Shown one piece after another: positions 1-8,760 of a stretch of 64,000 bases of DNA; positions within the stretch are counted from its first letter, which is position 1; the number at the start of each line of letters is the position of its first letter. Source of the stretch: Pinibacter soli (GTDB lineage: Bacteria; Bacteroidota; Bacteroidia; Chitinophagales; Chitinophagaceae); NCBI RefSeq assembly GCF_029961145.1, contig NZ_JASBRG010000003.1, positions 1 through 64,000 on the forward strand, written 5' to 3'. Below the pieces are notes generated by a model. The model was not told the origin of the DNA. It saw only the letters and a list, made by a program, of their open reading frames with translations, and did no database searches. The translations under genes and the position numbers were made by a program.

Positions 1-61
1 TGAACGATAAACTATAATCCTTCTGGGTCCTTTTTAGATTACCACTCTTTGTTGCTTTCAT
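1..61 (-). CDS. Transposase OrfA N-terminus, IS3 family (partial)
   Basis: Twenty codons from an ATG at 61 down to the window edge give a basic start containing KRTQKDYSLSF. This resembles the opening of IS3/IS150-type OrfA proteins, which carry a helix-turn-helix that binds the element ends and are completed by frameshifting into OrfB. Only the N-terminus is visible, so intactness and subgroup cannot be judged. Confidence 0.5.
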   Translation of the reverse strand, partial: MKATKSGNLKRTQKDYSLSF

Positions 62-94
62 TGTATAAGTCAACTTTTGTGTCAACTTATTTCA
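1..94 (-). mobile_element. End of an IS3-family insertion sequence (truncated by window edge)
   Basis: Read on the minus strand, the first 94 bases start with TGAAATAAGTTGACAC, then a second GTTGAC word, then a short open frame beginning at position 61 and running off the window. The TGA start, the repeated GTTGAC words close to the end and the OrfA-like N-terminus are what I expect from the left end of an IS3-group element. The outer boundary is placed at about 94 because TGA is the usual IS3 tip. The other end and the target duplication lie outside the window. Confidence 0.5.
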
Positions 95-118
95 GGACGA
101 GGCATAATTAAGAATTAA

Positions 119-158
119 TAAGGCGGCATTCGTTACTGAATGCCGCCTTATTTTTTTA
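119..158 (+). terminator. Rho-independent terminator
   Basis: A perfect 12-bp stem (AAGGCGGCATTC at 120-131 with GAATGCCGCCTT at 138-149) has a 6-base loop and is followed by seven T at 151-157. The T-run is on the plus strand, so it serves a gene to the left of the window or blocks transcription entering from the IS side. It is not oriented for the minus-strand gene ending at 235. Confidence 0.85.
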
Positions 159-234
159 TAGAATATGAAGAAGTTATTTTCTGGTTATGCTGCAACACCT
201 ATTAATTGTTAATTATTAATTATTAATTCGCCAC

Positions 235-951
235 TCACGCTGCTTTACTTATCAACCTCACCAGGCTTCTTTTCGCAATCGGCAACAACGTTTCCTCCAG
301 CGGATAAGAAAGTTCTGTTTCGATGGAATATACTGCGGGATTTGGTAACGTCTTGTTTTTCCTGATCAGTTCAGCTTTGATATTTTCGTAGGTGTTCACC
401 ATATTTCTTTCCCAGCAGTCAACATACTCAGTTACAATGGTGCGGTATTTTTCATCGTGTTTTTCAAAAAAACTCAAGTGATATTGATACACACGGGTAA
501 GGTTGTATTTGCCTTCATTCAGGAAAAAATATCCTTCATTATGCTCGAGTGGCACAATGCCAATAGGGAAGATGTTCAGTTTTGTTTCCACAAACTCATA
601 GATCTCCGTGCCGTTTGTGATGGTGTTCTTCATTTTGCCGGCAGAATAATTGATAATGCTTTCAAGCTCCTGCATCAGTTCGTCGTCTTCAATCATTTGG
701 TTGTACAACAATTGAAGTTTCTCCATTTGAATGCCAGTGAGTGTTTTGGGAAAATGCTCCTGCAGGTATTTTTTATTCTCTCTGAACGCAACAATGTTAT
801 TGTAGTGGAAAACCAGGTCGCCTAGTTGAGGGTAAAGTTTATTTTCTGCAAAATATCTACCCACCTCCTGTAAGTAGGCCAGAAGTGTATATTTTTTGAG
901 CTCAAAATCTATGTAGCCTTCGGCAAACCAGGTTTCGGATAATGTTTTCAT
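235..951 (-). CDS. Conserved hypothetical protein
   Basis: The 238-residue protein has no signal peptide or membrane segment and looks like a mostly helical cytoplasmic protein rich in Glu, Lys, Tyr and Leu. I do not recognise a catalytic motif or named domain. The ATG at 951 begins MKTLSETWFAEGYIDFELKKYTLL. Its length and even composition argue for a real gene. It is transcribed in the same direction as the MFS gene at 1105-2259, 153 bases apart, with no clear functional link. No function is assigned. Confidence 0.75.
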   Translation of the reverse strand: MKTLSETWFAEGYIDFELKKYTLLAYLQEVGRYFAENKLYPQLGDLVFHYNNIVAFRENKKYLQEHFPKTLTGIQMEKLQLLYNQMIEDDELMQELESIINYSAGKMKNTITNGTEIYEFVETKLNIFPIGIVPLEHNEGYFFLNEGKYNLTRVYQYHLSFFEKHDEKYRTIVTEYVDCWERNMVNTYENIKAELIRKNKTLPNPAVYSIETELSYPLEETLLPIAKRSLVRLISKAA

Positions 952-1014
952 ACACAGGTATTTTGGTCTATATGAAAATACGAAAACAGAATTACATTCT
1001 CAAATAATCGTTAA

Positions 1015-1128
1015 TGGTCAATCGTGAATCATGAATATCCTTCGAGCAGGATGAAACTGTCAAAATAATAGCTGTTGCAAAGCCTTCGGAAACCCATTCA
1101 CGTTTCACGATTCCCGATTCGCGATTTT
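1015..1128. repeat. Weak inverted repeat of AATCGTGAATC words
   Basis: GTCAATCGTGAATCATGAAT near 1018-1036 faces ATTCACGTTTCACGATTCCC near 1097-1116. The arms are imperfect and the right arm runs into the 3' end of the MFS gene. It belongs to the same class of intergenic inverted repeats seen elsewhere in the window, but is one of the weakest. Confidence 0.4.
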
Positions 1129-2259
1129 CAGTTTAGTAGTAAGAATAATCACCAGCAAACCAAGCATACCAAAGGTTGCAAAAGACCAGCGGATGCCCGC
1201 TGCATGCGCAATATAACCGATCAACGGTGGTCCCATTAAGAAGCCAAGATAACTTACCGTAGATACTGCTGCAATTGCTGTGCCCGGACTCATCGTTGTG
1301 TTTTTTCCGGTGAGAGCGAAGATCATTGGCATAATGCACGACACGCCAAAACCTGTAAGAATACAGCCTATTGTAGAAGGTATGAAAAATGGAAAACCTG
1401 CGGAAAGCAATAAGCCGCACATGATCAATGCGCCGCTGATCTGCAAAACATTTTTTACGCTTAATAAATTGATGAGTTTATCGCCCACAAAGCGACCAAT
1501 TGTCATAGCGGTCATGTACGCAATGTAACCAACGGTGATCAATTTTGCAGGAGCCATCACCGCCTCTTTAAAATAAATGCCCGCCCAATCCATCATTGTT
1601 CCTTCACACGCGAGACTGCAAAAGCCAATGAGCCCAAGCTTTACGAGTGACTTATCAGGCAAAATAAATGCTGGACGTTTCTCTTTTGCGGTTTCTGTAT
1701 CAGGCAAACTATAACGTGAAGCAACAACAATTACAATCAGCAAAAGTACTGCTGCAATGGTGAAATGAACGGCAGGAGAGATGTTGAAATATACCATTGA
1801 TGCCCCCGTTGCAGCACCTGCAAAACCTGCGAGGCTCCATATTCCATGAAAAGATGCAATAATCGATTTGTTGTATAAATGCTGAACCTGCACAGATTGT
1901 GCATTCATTGCGATATGCATGAAGTTGCGTGAGGAACCGAAGCAAAAGAGAATAACAGCTAATTGCCACGGCGTTTGTGCGAAACCAATGGCAGTTAGCG
2001 CCAGCGTGAAAATAACTGCACCTGCGGCCATGATATTCCTGCTGCTGAATTTGCTCAATAAGAAACCGGTCACGGGAAGTGTAAGCATTAAGCCAAGTGG
2101 CATTGCGAACAATATACTTCCCAATTGCGCCTCATTCAAATGTAATTTCTGCGTTAATGTAGGAATGCGTGAAGCCCAGCTTGCAAAACTAAAACCCGAT
2201 ACAAAGAAGAAAGCAGAGATCGCCGCACGAGCGGAAAACGCACTGGAAGATTTGAGCAT
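1105..2259 (-). CDS. MFS transporter
   Basis: This is a 384-residue polytopic membrane protein with about 12 hydrophobic segments and the N-terminal words FFVSGFSFASWASRIPTL typical of the YbjJ/FucP-like branch of the major facilitator superfamily. A conserved SRIPTLTQKLHLNEAQLG segment follows TM1. Its substrate cannot be read from sequence; sugars or small solutes are common for this branch. I take the ATG at 2259 rather than the TTG two codons upstream. A TAnnTTTG-like word (TATTTTTG on the minus strand, 2270-2263) lies right at the start, so a very short leader is possible. It is followed by the hypothetical gene at 235-951. Confidence 0.85.
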   Translation of the reverse strand: MLKSSSAFSARAAISAFFFVSGFSFASWASRIPTLTQKLHLNEAQLGSILFAMPLGLMLTLPVTGFLLSKFSSRNIMAAGAVIFTLALTAIGFAQTPWQLAVILFCFGSSRNFMHIAMNAQSVQVQHLYNKSIIASFHGIWSLAGFAGAATGASMVYFNISPAVHFTIAAVLLLIVIVVASRYSLPDTETAKEKRPAFILPDKSLVKLGLIGFCSLACEGTMMDWAGIYFKEAVMAPAKLITVGYIAYMTAMTIGRFVGDKLINLLSVKNVLQISGALIMCGLLLSAGFPFFIPSTIGCILTGFGVSCIMPMIFALTGKNTTMSPGTAIAAVSTVSYLGFLMGPPLIGYIAHAAGIRWSFATFGMLGLLVIILTTKLKIANRES

Positions 2260-2295
2260 GCACAAAAATACAATAATTTGAAAATTTGAAGATGA

Positions 2296-2665
2296 GAGAG
2301 AACGCTGATCTTCATGATTGTCATGATTAGTGATGATTTTTTATTTGGAATGGATATTTGCTATTTAACGCTAGCCTGAATATCAAATTGCAAATACAAT
2401 GTCGTTTAGTTAAGTGTTTGAAAAAACAAAAGCATCTCGCTTGTCATCCCGAGGAACGAGGGATCTGGGCCTAACACTAACGAACACTCTGCGTAAACAA
2501 TCACGCAGATCCCTCCTTCGTCGGGATGACAAGCAGTCTTTCTTTCCTGGACATAGCAACCAAGTAATTGACAAGTTGCTTAACTAAACGACATCAAATT
2601 GCAAATATCAAATGTCAATTTTCAAATCATAAAAAATCATCTCAATCATGAAAATCTGCGTTCCG
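2296..2665. repeat. Nested inverted repeats filling a 400-base gap, outer arms of family A
   Basis: The gap 2260-2667 has no gene. Its outer arms are the family A word: AACGCTGATCTTCATGATT from about 2300, then further TCATGATT words to 2346, opposite AATCATGAAAATCTGCGTTCC at about 2644-2664. Inside these, GATATTTGC (2353-2361) faces GCAAATATC (2601-2609). Next come 16-base arms at 2399-2414 and 2579-2594, then a third stem at 2439-2467 and 2506-2534. Read as RNA, the whole stretch could fold into one long interrupted hairpin. Confidence 0.8.
2397..2594. mobile_element. MITE-like palindromic element with perfect 16-bp ends
   Basis: ATGTCGTTTAGTTAAG (2399-2414) and CTTAACTAAACGACAT (2579-2594) are perfect inverted ends. 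Inside is GCTTGTCATCCCGA (2439-2452) facing TCGGGATGACAAGC (2521-2534), extended by CGAGGGATCTG facing CAGATCCCTC. A 15-base direct repeat, ATCAAATTGCAAATA, flanks the unit at 2382-2396 and 2593-2607, as a target duplication would. There is no reading frame inside, so any movement would depend on an outside transposase. The direct repeat could instead come from low-complexity sequence common in this genome. Confidence 0.5.
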
Positions 2666-2667
2666 TT

Positions 2668-4047
2668 TTATTGAACGGCGTTCACTATATCATGCAGGAA
2701 TTTATCCGCATTCATCTTGTTGCCATGTTCTAAAGCGAGTCTTACAATCACTAATTTTTTTGAAGGAATTACCCAAACATATTGTCCTTCGTAGCCGTCC
2801 GCCCAATAGCAGTCAGCGGGCACGTTGGGATATTCTCTTTTTGCAGGATTACCAGGCGCGCCTGCATTTAGCCACCACTGAGCTCCGTACATACCCATAG
2901 GGTGTGTAGTTGCGGGTGTAGTGCTGTATTTTACCCAGCCTTCCGGCAAAATGCGTTCGCCGTTCCAAACACCATCGTTCAAATACAGCAATCCAAATTT
3001 TGCCCAATCTCTCGCTGTTGCAAATGAATAGGATGAACCGACAAAAGTGCCACCGGCATCCGGTTCAATCACCGCGCTATTCATACCTATCTTGTAAAAT
3101 AATCTTGTATATGGAAAGTTCTCGTACTCACTGGCAGGAATGGTTTCGCGAACGATGTGAGACAAGATATTTGTGGTTCCACTTGAATAGTAAAAGAAAG
3201 TGTTTGGTTTCCTTTCAATCGGAGCTTGCAACGCAAAGCCGCCCATGTCTTTTTCTTTATACAACATGTTGGTGGCATCGCACGACTTGGTATAATTTTC
3301 TTCCCACTTCAAACCGCTCGACATTTGCATCAGGTTTTTTAAAGTAATGTTTTTACGATCATCGTTCTTCCATTCTGCGATTGGTGCTGGTGCGTTTACA
3401 TCCAGTTTGCCATCTTTCACCAAAATGCCCAGCAAAGCATTGGTAATACTTTTTGTCATTGACCAACCAATAAGTTTGGATCTGGAGCTATAGCCATCGG
3501 CATACCTTTCTGCAATAATCTGTCCATCATAAACAACCACAACAGCTCTTGTTCTTCGGTTCTTTTTTTCTCCAGGCTCTCCAAACGCAGAGTCTAATGC
3601 AACATTGATCAGTTTTTTATCAATGCCTGCAATCACGGAGTCGTTCATTTTGCTGCTGTAGGGCCACAATGCCGGATCTGCAAGCGTAAGATATGGTGCA
3701 ACTGTTTTTCTCGGTTCCTTGTAAAAATCTTCTTTGCTGACTCCATTCAACAGTGTTGCTCCCATGCCTGAACGGTAGATCGCGACCCTTTTTGCAAAGC
3801 CAAATACAGTGCCCGTTACTGAAGAGTCCTGCAGGTTTACTTTGTACGTTCCAAGCGACAGGGGAAAACCTTCCAGTTCATTTTTGATCACATCCTCCGG
3901 AGACCTTCCCGCTATGAAAACATTAGAGCAGAGATTCTTTGCACCATAGCCGCTAATAATCGGGAAAGATCGCCAACAAAAACTAATGACAAAAGTGAGT
4001 ACAATCGCCAGAACGACAAGAAGGATAATCCGAAGTTTACGATACAT
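2668..4047 (-). CDS. Membrane-anchored serine hydrolase (beta-lactamase/NylB-like family)
   Basis: The 459-residue protein starts with a basic stretch and one hydrophobic segment (about residues 5-24), so it is probably anchored facing the periplasm. The Ser-x-x-Lys nucleophile motif is SMTK (Ser196, Lys199) and the second motif is Y-S-S near residues 287-289. This is the order found in class C beta-lactamase-like hydrolases and 6-aminohexanoate-dimer hydrolases. Family members act as esterases, amidases or peptidases; the substrate is unknown here. I prefer the ATG at 4047 to the TTG at 4056. It is a single gene between two repeat-filled gaps. Confidence 0.85.
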   Translation of the reverse strand: MYRKLRIILLVVLAIVLTFVISFCWRSFPIISGYGAKNLCSNVFIAGRSPEDVIKNELEGFPLSLGTYKVNLQDSSVTGTVFGFAKRVAIYRSGMGATLLNGVSKEDFYKEPRKTVAPYLTLADPALWPYSSKMNDSVIAGIDKKLINVALDSAFGEPGEKKNRRTRAVVVVYDGQIIAERYADGYSSRSKLIGWSMTKSITNALLGILVKDGKLDVNAPAPIAEWKNDDRKNITLKNLMQMSSGLKWEENYTKSCDATNMLYKEKDMGGFALQAPIERKPNTFFYYSSGTTNILSHIVRETIPASEYENFPYTRLFYKIGMNSAVIEPDAGGTFVGSSYSFATARDWAKFGLLYLNDGVWNGERILPEGWVKYSTTPATTHPMGMYGAQWWLNAGAPGNPAKREYPNVPADCYWADGYEGQYVWVIPSKKLVIVRLALEHGNKMNADKFLHDIVNAVQ

Positions 4048-4112
4048 ATAGGACAATTAGAAGCCTAACTTAATAAAAAATGTAGTTCACACAAAGAGAA
4101 GAAAGATATTTC

Positions 4113-4309
4113 ACGCAGCGAGCGCAACGGAGCAGCGACGCGGAGGATTTTACGCAAAGCTGCAAAGGAGCAAAGACGCATAAGGAAGAGTATATTTTAT
4201 TACGCAAGCGAATGCCGCATGTAGTTTTGACTCCGTTGCGTCGCTGCTCCGTTGCGTTCGCCGCGAGAAGCCTTATGCGTCTTTGCTCCTTGGCGTCTTT
4301 GCGTGAAAA
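4113..4309. repeat. Interleaved inverted repeats (family C) in divergent gap
   Basis: The 329-base gap 4048-4376 separates divergent genes. Segment X (4113-4146, rich in CGCAACGGAGCAGCGACG) is complementary to X' (4231-4265, CTCCGTTGCGTCGCTGCTCC). Segment Y (4148-4185, GCAAAGGAGCAAAGACGCAT) is complementary to Y' (4271-4309, ATGCGTCTTTGCTCC). The order is X-Y-X'-Y' rather than the mirror order X-Y-Y'-X', so both stems cannot form without crossing. No protein frame is supported. Confidence 0.8.
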
Positions 4310-4325
4310 CCTTTGCGTGAAAATT

Positions 4326-4356
4326 TTTGCACAAAATGAAAACTCTGCTATATTTG
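4326..4356 (+). promoter_or_regulatory. Bacteroidota-type promoter of the MarR gene
   Basis: TTTG at 4326-4329 and TATATTTG at 4349-4356 are separated by exactly 19 bases, matching the -33/-7 pattern of the Bacteroidota primary sigma factor. Transcription would start near 4362, leaving a leader of about 15 bases before the ATG at 4377. Confidence 0.75.
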
Positions 4357-4370
4357 TATAAGTACTTATA
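4357..4370. promoter_or_regulatory. Palindromic operator over the MarR transcription start
   Basis: TATAAGTACTTATA is a perfect 14-bp palindrome directly after the -7 box, covering the expected start of transcription. MarR dimers usually bind palindromes of this size, so autorepression of the gene at 4377 is the likely reading. I did not see a second copy ahead of hutH, hutI or hutG. Confidence 0.65.
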
Positions 4371-4376
4371 TAATTT

Positions 4377-4862
4377 ATGAATTTTTACGAATCACTTGGA
4401 TTTTTGGTTTTTGGCAGTCGCTTGCGCAGGTTGAGTGAGAGCTTTCTTGCGGATGTAAATGATCTGTACAAGCATCATAAGATTAAGTTCGATGCTTCCT
4501 GGTTTCCGGTGTTTTATATTTTGTCGGAAAGACAGGCCGTATCCATCAAAGACATTTCAGACGAGCTCAATATTTCGCATTCTGCCGTTAGTCAATTGGT
4601 TACGAATCTGCAATCTAAAGGCTTAATAAAGATCAGCAAAGCAAAAGATGATGGCCGCAAAAAAGTCTTAACTTTTACAAGCAAGGGAAATCAATTGCTG
4701 CAGCAGGTGAAGCCCATTTGGAAGGCACTACAGGATTCCATGGAGGAACTGATCAATGAAAATAAAGACAGCAGAAAAGTTCTGCAAGCAATAGGTGGAG
4801 TAGAGCAGGGACTGCAAACAGCGAGCTTGTTCAACAGAATAGAGAATAAATTGAAAAATTGA
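4377..4862 (+). CDS. MarR-family transcriptional regulator
   Basis: The 161-residue protein has the MarR layout: N-terminal dimerisation helix, then a winged helix-turn-helix with ISDELNISHSAVSQLVTNL as recognition region (about residues 60-80), a wing with KDDGRKKVLTFT, and C-terminal helices. It sits 76 bases ahead of hutH on the same strand, so it may control histidine degradation instead of, or alongside, a HutC-type repressor, none of which is seen here. That link rests on position only. The gene has its own promoter and a palindrome suited to autoregulation. Confidence 0.85.
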   Translation: MNFYESLGFLVFGSRLRRLSESFLADVNDLYKHHKIKFDASWFPVFYILSERQAVSIKDISDELNISHSAVSQLVTNLQSKGLIKISKAKDDGRKKVLTFTSKGNQLLQQVKPIWKALQDSMEELINENKDSRKVLQAIGGVEQGLQTASLFNRIENKLKN

Positions 4863-4904
4863 AAGTTGAAAATGGGGTGCTTTCTCATTTTTCAACTTTC
4901 AATT
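4848..4904. repeat. Inverted repeat, family E (TTGAAAGTTGAAAAT)
   Basis: AAATTGAAAGTTGAAAATG (left arm from about 4855) faces CATTTTTCAACTTTCAATT (4886-4904). The left arm overlaps the last codons and stop of the MarR gene, so the C-terminus of that protein is partly written in repeat sequence. It lies between MarR and hutH and could attenuate read-through. Confidence 0.75.
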
Positions 4905-4938
4905 CCTAACAACTATCAACTAACAACTATAAACTCAT

Positions 4939-6495
4939 ATGACCTTTCAATACGGAGTTGATCACTTAACAGCAAGTATTGCGTTGCAGATCGCATCTGG
5001 AAAAATAAAAGGTGTGCTAGGTAATGCAGCATTGGAAAAGATTAAGAAGAGCCAGCGGGATGTGCAACAAATTGTGGATGATAACAGAACTGTGTATGGC
5101 GTAAATACTGGCTTTGGCATCCTGGCAAATAAACCCGTTTCTCCGGAGGATACACGATTGCTGCAACACAAGATTTTGCAAAGTCATAGCGTAGGCGTTG
5201 GCAATGCAATACCTGAGGAAATTGCAAAGCTTATGTTGATCACGAAAGTGCATGCTTTGGCGCAAGGGTTTTCTGGAGTGCAATTGGTAACGCTGGAAAG
5301 AATTATGTGGCACATCGACAATGATGTTATTCCAGTTGTTCCGGAAAAAGGAAGTGTTGGCGCAAGTGGGGATCTGGCGCCATTAAGCCATTTGTTTTTG
5401 CCGTTGATAGGCTTGGGCGAAGTTTTCTACAAAGGCAAGCGCCAAAATATATCCGGCGTCTTGCAACAAAACAATTTAGCATCCATACAACTCGGTCCGA
5501 AAGAGGGTTTGGCGTTGATCAATGGAACGCAATTTATTTTAGCATTCGCAGTGAAAGCAGTTGAGCGCATGTACAATTGTTTGGAAGCTGCTGATATCAT
5601 CGGTGCGATGAGCCTGGAAGCATTAACCGGCACTAAGGCTCCGTTTGATGAAAGATTGCATCAGCTGCGTCCATATGCAGGAAACAGATTGGTTGCTCAG
5701 AGATTGAGATTGCTATTGCAGCATTCAGACATCATGCAAAGTCATATGGATTGCGGAAGGGTACAGGATCCCTATAGTTTGCGTTGTATGCCGCAGGTGC
5801 ACGGTGCGAGCCGTAATTCGTGGTTGCATTTGAATGAATTGACTGAAATAGAATTGAACTCGGTAACAGATAATCCAATTATTTTCTCGGCAGATGATAC
5901 GATCAGTGGTGGAAATTTCCACGGTCAGCCAATGGCGTTACCCCTTGATTACGCATGTTTCGCAGCAGCTGAAGTGGGAAATATTTCGGATCGTCGCTGC
6001 TATCTGTTGCTGGAAGGAAAATGGGGATTGCCGATGTTATTGATGAAAGATGTTGGCCTGAACAGTGGCTTCATGATTCCTCAATATACAACAGCAGCGC
6101 TGGTTACAGAAAATAAAACATTATGTTTCCCCGCAAGTGCAGATAGTATTCCAACTTCATTGGGGCAGGAAGATCACGTAAGTATGGGAAGCATTAGCGG
6201 AAGAAAATTGAACCAGGTAATAGATAATCTCGAATGGATTTTAGCGATCGAATTAATGAGTGCCTGCCAGGCGATCGAATTCAGAAGGCCATTGCGAAGC
6301 AGCGAATTGCTTGAGTTTGCACATGAGTATGTCCGCAAATTTGCAGGCTTCGCAGAGGAAGACAGAATTTTTGCAAACGACATCAACGCTATCAGAAGCA
6401 TTATCCACGACTATTCTTTTGTACAAAATGTAGATGCGTTTGCGAGGGAGAAAGGAGTGGTGTTAGGTAAAGGATTTGAAAACTTTAATTTTTAA
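4939..6495 (+). CDS. hutH: Histidine ammonia-lyase
   Basis: First step of histidine catabolism: L-histidine to trans-urocanate plus ammonia, in the cytoplasm. The 518-residue length is normal. The Ala142-Ser143-Gly144 triad that cyclises to the MIO electrophile sits in GSVGASGDLAPLSH, at the same positions as in the Pseudomonas putida enzyme. Tyr53 in TVYGVNTGFG is the expected catalytic tyrosine. The downstream SVTDNPIIF and EDHVSMGS segments are also family hallmarks. hutU follows after 54 bases on the same strand, so the two are probably co-transcribed. Confidence 0.97.
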   Translation: MTFQYGVDHLTASIALQIASGKIKGVLGNAALEKIKKSQRDVQQIVDDNRTVYGVNTGFGILANKPVSPEDTRLLQHKILQSHSVGVGNAIPEEIAKLMLITKVHALAQGFSGVQLVTLERIMWHIDNDVIPVVPEKGSVGASGDLAPLSHLFLPLIGLGEVFYKGKRQNISGVLQQNNLASIQLGPKEGLALINGTQFILAFAVKAVERMYNCLEAADIIGAMSLEALTGTKAPFDERLHQLRPYAGNRLVAQRLRLLLQHSDIMQSHMDCGRVQDPYSLRCMPQVHGASRNSWLHLNELTEIELNSVTDNPIIFSADDTISGGNFHGQPMALPLDYACFAAAEVGNISDRRCYLLLEGKWGLPMLLMKDVGLNSGFMIPQYTTAALVTENKTLCFPASADSIPTSLGQEDHVSMGSISGRKLNQVIDNLEWILAIELMSACQAIEFRRPLRSSELLEFAHEYVRKFAGFAEEDRIFANDINAIRSIIHDYSFVQNVDAFAREKGVVLGKGFENFNF

Positions 6496-6549
6496 TGTAA
6501 GAAGTACTATGTACATCTCACTAACTATCAACTAACAACTAAATTAAAC

Positions 6550-8229
6550 ATGAGCACAACTACTTACAAACGTTACGACGTTGAAAAATATAAGACACCT
6601 ACCGGTTCTGCATTACAGTGTAAAGGCTGGGTACAGGAAGCTGCATTGCGTATGTTGTTAAACAATTTAAATCCCGATGTAGCCGAGCGGCCCGACGATT
6701 TGATCGTATATGGCGGACGTGGTAAAGCAGCAAGAAATTTTGAAAGCCTTGATCTGATCATCAAAGCCTTGAAAGATTTGAATGAAGATGAAACCTTGCT
6801 GATACAAAGTGGTAAACCTGTCGGCATTTTACGTACTCACAAAGATGCTCCGCGTGTATTGATATCCAATTCGCAACTTGTTCCTAAATGGGCAACCTGG
6901 GAGCACTTCGATGAACTGGAGAAAAAAGGTTTGATGATGTACGGCCAAATGACTGCGGGAAGCTGGATCTACATTGGGTCACAAGGAATCGTGCAGGGTA
7001 CTTATGAAACATATGCAGCAGCTGCTGACAAACATTTTGGAGGCACATTAAAAGGTACATTGAACGTAACTGCCGGACTGGGGGGAATGGGTGGCGCTCA
7101 GCCTTTGGCCATAACAATGAATGAAGGGGTTGCACTGATTGCAGAAGTAGAAGAATGGCGCATTGATAAAAGACTTGAAACAAAATATCTTGATATTAAG
7201 CTAACAGACATTGACGAAGCAATCGACCGCGCATTGGAAGCGAAAGCAAACAAAGAAGTACTGAGCATTGGTGTGTTGTGCAATGCGGTGCATTTACTGC
7301 AAAGATTGGTGGAGAGAAAAATCGTTCCGGATACTTTAACGGACCAAACCTCTGCACATGATCCTTTGATCGGTTATATTCCTCATACTTTAACGAATGA
7401 ACAGGCAAATGTCTTGCGTAAAGAAAATCCTCAGCAATACATCGATCTTAGCTATGATAGCATGAAGCTGCATGTTGAGTTGATGATTGAATTGCAAAAA
7501 ATGGGGGGGATTACCTTTGACTATGGCAACAACATTCGTGCACGTGCGCAGGAGAGAGGTTTGAAAAATGCGTTTGATTTTCCTGGATTCGTTCCTGCTT
7601 ATATACGGCCATTGTTCTGTGAAGGTAAAGGTCCATTCCGCTGGGCAGCACTAGGCGGCGATCCTGCGGATATCGCGGTGACAGACGAACTAATTGCCAA
7701 CATGTTTCCTGAAAATAAAAGTCTGCAGCGCTGGTTGAAGCTGGCAAAAGAAAAAATTTCATTCCAGGGTTTGCCTGCGCGTATCTGCTGGCTGGGGCAG
7801 GGTGAGCGTGAAAAGGCAGGTCTTGCATTTAATGAATTGGTGAAATCCGGAAAAGTAAAAGCGCCGATAGTAATAGGTCGCGACCATCTTGATACAGGTT
7901 CTGTAGCCAGTCCTAATCGCGAAACGGAAGCGATGCTTGACGGCAGTGATGCGGTGGCTGACTGGCCGTTGTTGAACGCATTGATAAATACAGCAGGAGG
8001 CGCAAGCTGGGTGAGTCTACATCATGGTGGTGGTGTTGGTATGGGTTACAGTATTCATGCTGGAATGGTTATTGTTGCTGATGGTTCGGACGATGCAGCA
8101 GTGCGTTTAAGCCGTGTATTGAGAAACGACCCGGGAATGGGTGTTATCCGTCACGCAGATGCCGGTTATGACATTGCAAAGGACACGTCGAGAAAATTTG
8201 GATTGGATATTTCCGAAAGATTGAAATAG
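6550..8229 (+). CDS. hutU: Urocanate hydratase
   Basis: Second step: urocanate plus water to 4-imidazolone-5-propionate, using tightly bound NAD+ as an electrophile. At 559 residues it matches the family length. The NAD-binding glycine stretch [13 protein letters not shown] is near residues 175-187, and the conserved Cys413 in [13 protein letters not shown] corresponds to the active-site cysteine (Cys410 in P. putida). The C-terminal [17 protein letters not shown] segment is typical. It directly follows hutH. Confidence 0.97.
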   Translation: MSTTTYKRYDVEKYKTPTGSALQCKGWVQEAALRMLLNNLNPDVAERPDDLIVYGGRGKAARNFESLDLIIKALKDLNEDETLLIQSGKPVGILRTHKDAPRVLISNSQLVPKWATWEHFDELEKKGLMMYGQMTAGSWIYIGSQGIVQGTYETYAAAADKHFGGTLKGTLNVTAGLGGMGGAQPLAITMNEGVALIAEVEEWRIDKRLETKYLDIKLTDIDEAIDRALEAKANKEVLSIGVLCNAVHLLQRLVERKIVPDTLTDQTSAHDPLIGYIPHTLTNEQANVLRKENPQQYIDLSYDSMKLHVELMIELQKMGGITFDYGNNIRARAQERGLKNAFDFPGFVPAYIRPLFCEGKGPFRWAALGGDPADIAVTDELIANMFPENKSLQRWLKLAKEKISFQGLPARICWLGQGEREKAGLAFNELVKSGKVKAPIVIGRDHLDTGSVASPNRETEAMLDGSDAVADWPLLNALINTAGGASWVSLHHGGGVGMGYSIHAGMVIVADGSDDAAVRLSRVLRNDPGMGVIRHADAGYDIAKDTSRKFGLDISERLK

Positions 8230-8301
8230 ATTAAAAGAACTAGGAATTAGGAATTAGGAATTCATTTTATTAGTCTTCGATTCAATTATTTAATTATTAT
8301 C

Positions 8302-8754
8302 ATGAAATACGCCCTAACCATTGCCCTCTTATGCTTTTGCTCGTTATTGCATGCACAATCAGAAGAATCTGCGATTAAAGAAACGATCAACAATTTTTTT
8401 AAAGGAATGAAAACTTCCGATACTGCGTTGCTGATCAGTGCTATTTCTCCGAATGCTGTTCTTCAAACAGTAGTAACTAATAAAGACCAAAAGGTAATAG
8501 TGAGGACAGAAGAAATGAGTAAATTTATTGAGTTTGTGGCAAAGCCACATCCGTTGGTGTTTGATGAAAGAATACAATTTGAGACAATCAAAATCGATGC
8601 GGATCTTGCTTCTGCGTGGACGCCGTATCAATTTTTCCTGGGCGATAAATTCAGTCACTGCGGTGTGAATTCATTTCAGTTGGTGAAGCTTGATGGCAAG
8701 TGGAAAATTCAATACATTATTGATACGAGGAGAAAAGAGAAGTGCATAGAGTAA
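8302..8754 (+). CDS. Secreted NTF2-fold (SnoaL/DUF4440-like) protein
   Basis: The 150-residue product has a signal peptide ending near LLHAQS (residue 20) and then a compact alpha+beta domain with the SAIKETINNFFKGMKTSDTALL helix and a C-terminal FQLVKLDGKWKIQYIIDTRR strand pair, as in NTF2-like proteins. This fold often binds small molecules, and some members are enzymes. It is probably periplasmic. It sits between hutU and hutI on the same strand with 72 bases to hutU, so co-expression with the hut genes is likely, but no role in histidine breakdown is established. Confidence 0.75.
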   Translation: MKYALTIALLCFCSLLHAQSEESAIKETINNFFKGMKTSDTALLISAISPNAVLQTVVTNKDQKVIVRTEEMSKFIEFVAKPHPLVFDERIQFETIKIDADLASAWTPYQFFLGDKFSHCGVNSFQLVKLDGKWKIQYIIDTRRKEKCIE

Positions 8755-8760
8755 AATATT

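Noticed and set aside
457-825. 122-codon plus-strand frame opposite the hypothetical protein
   Set aside because: Antisense shadow with no start signal; the minus-strand frame is longer and better composed.
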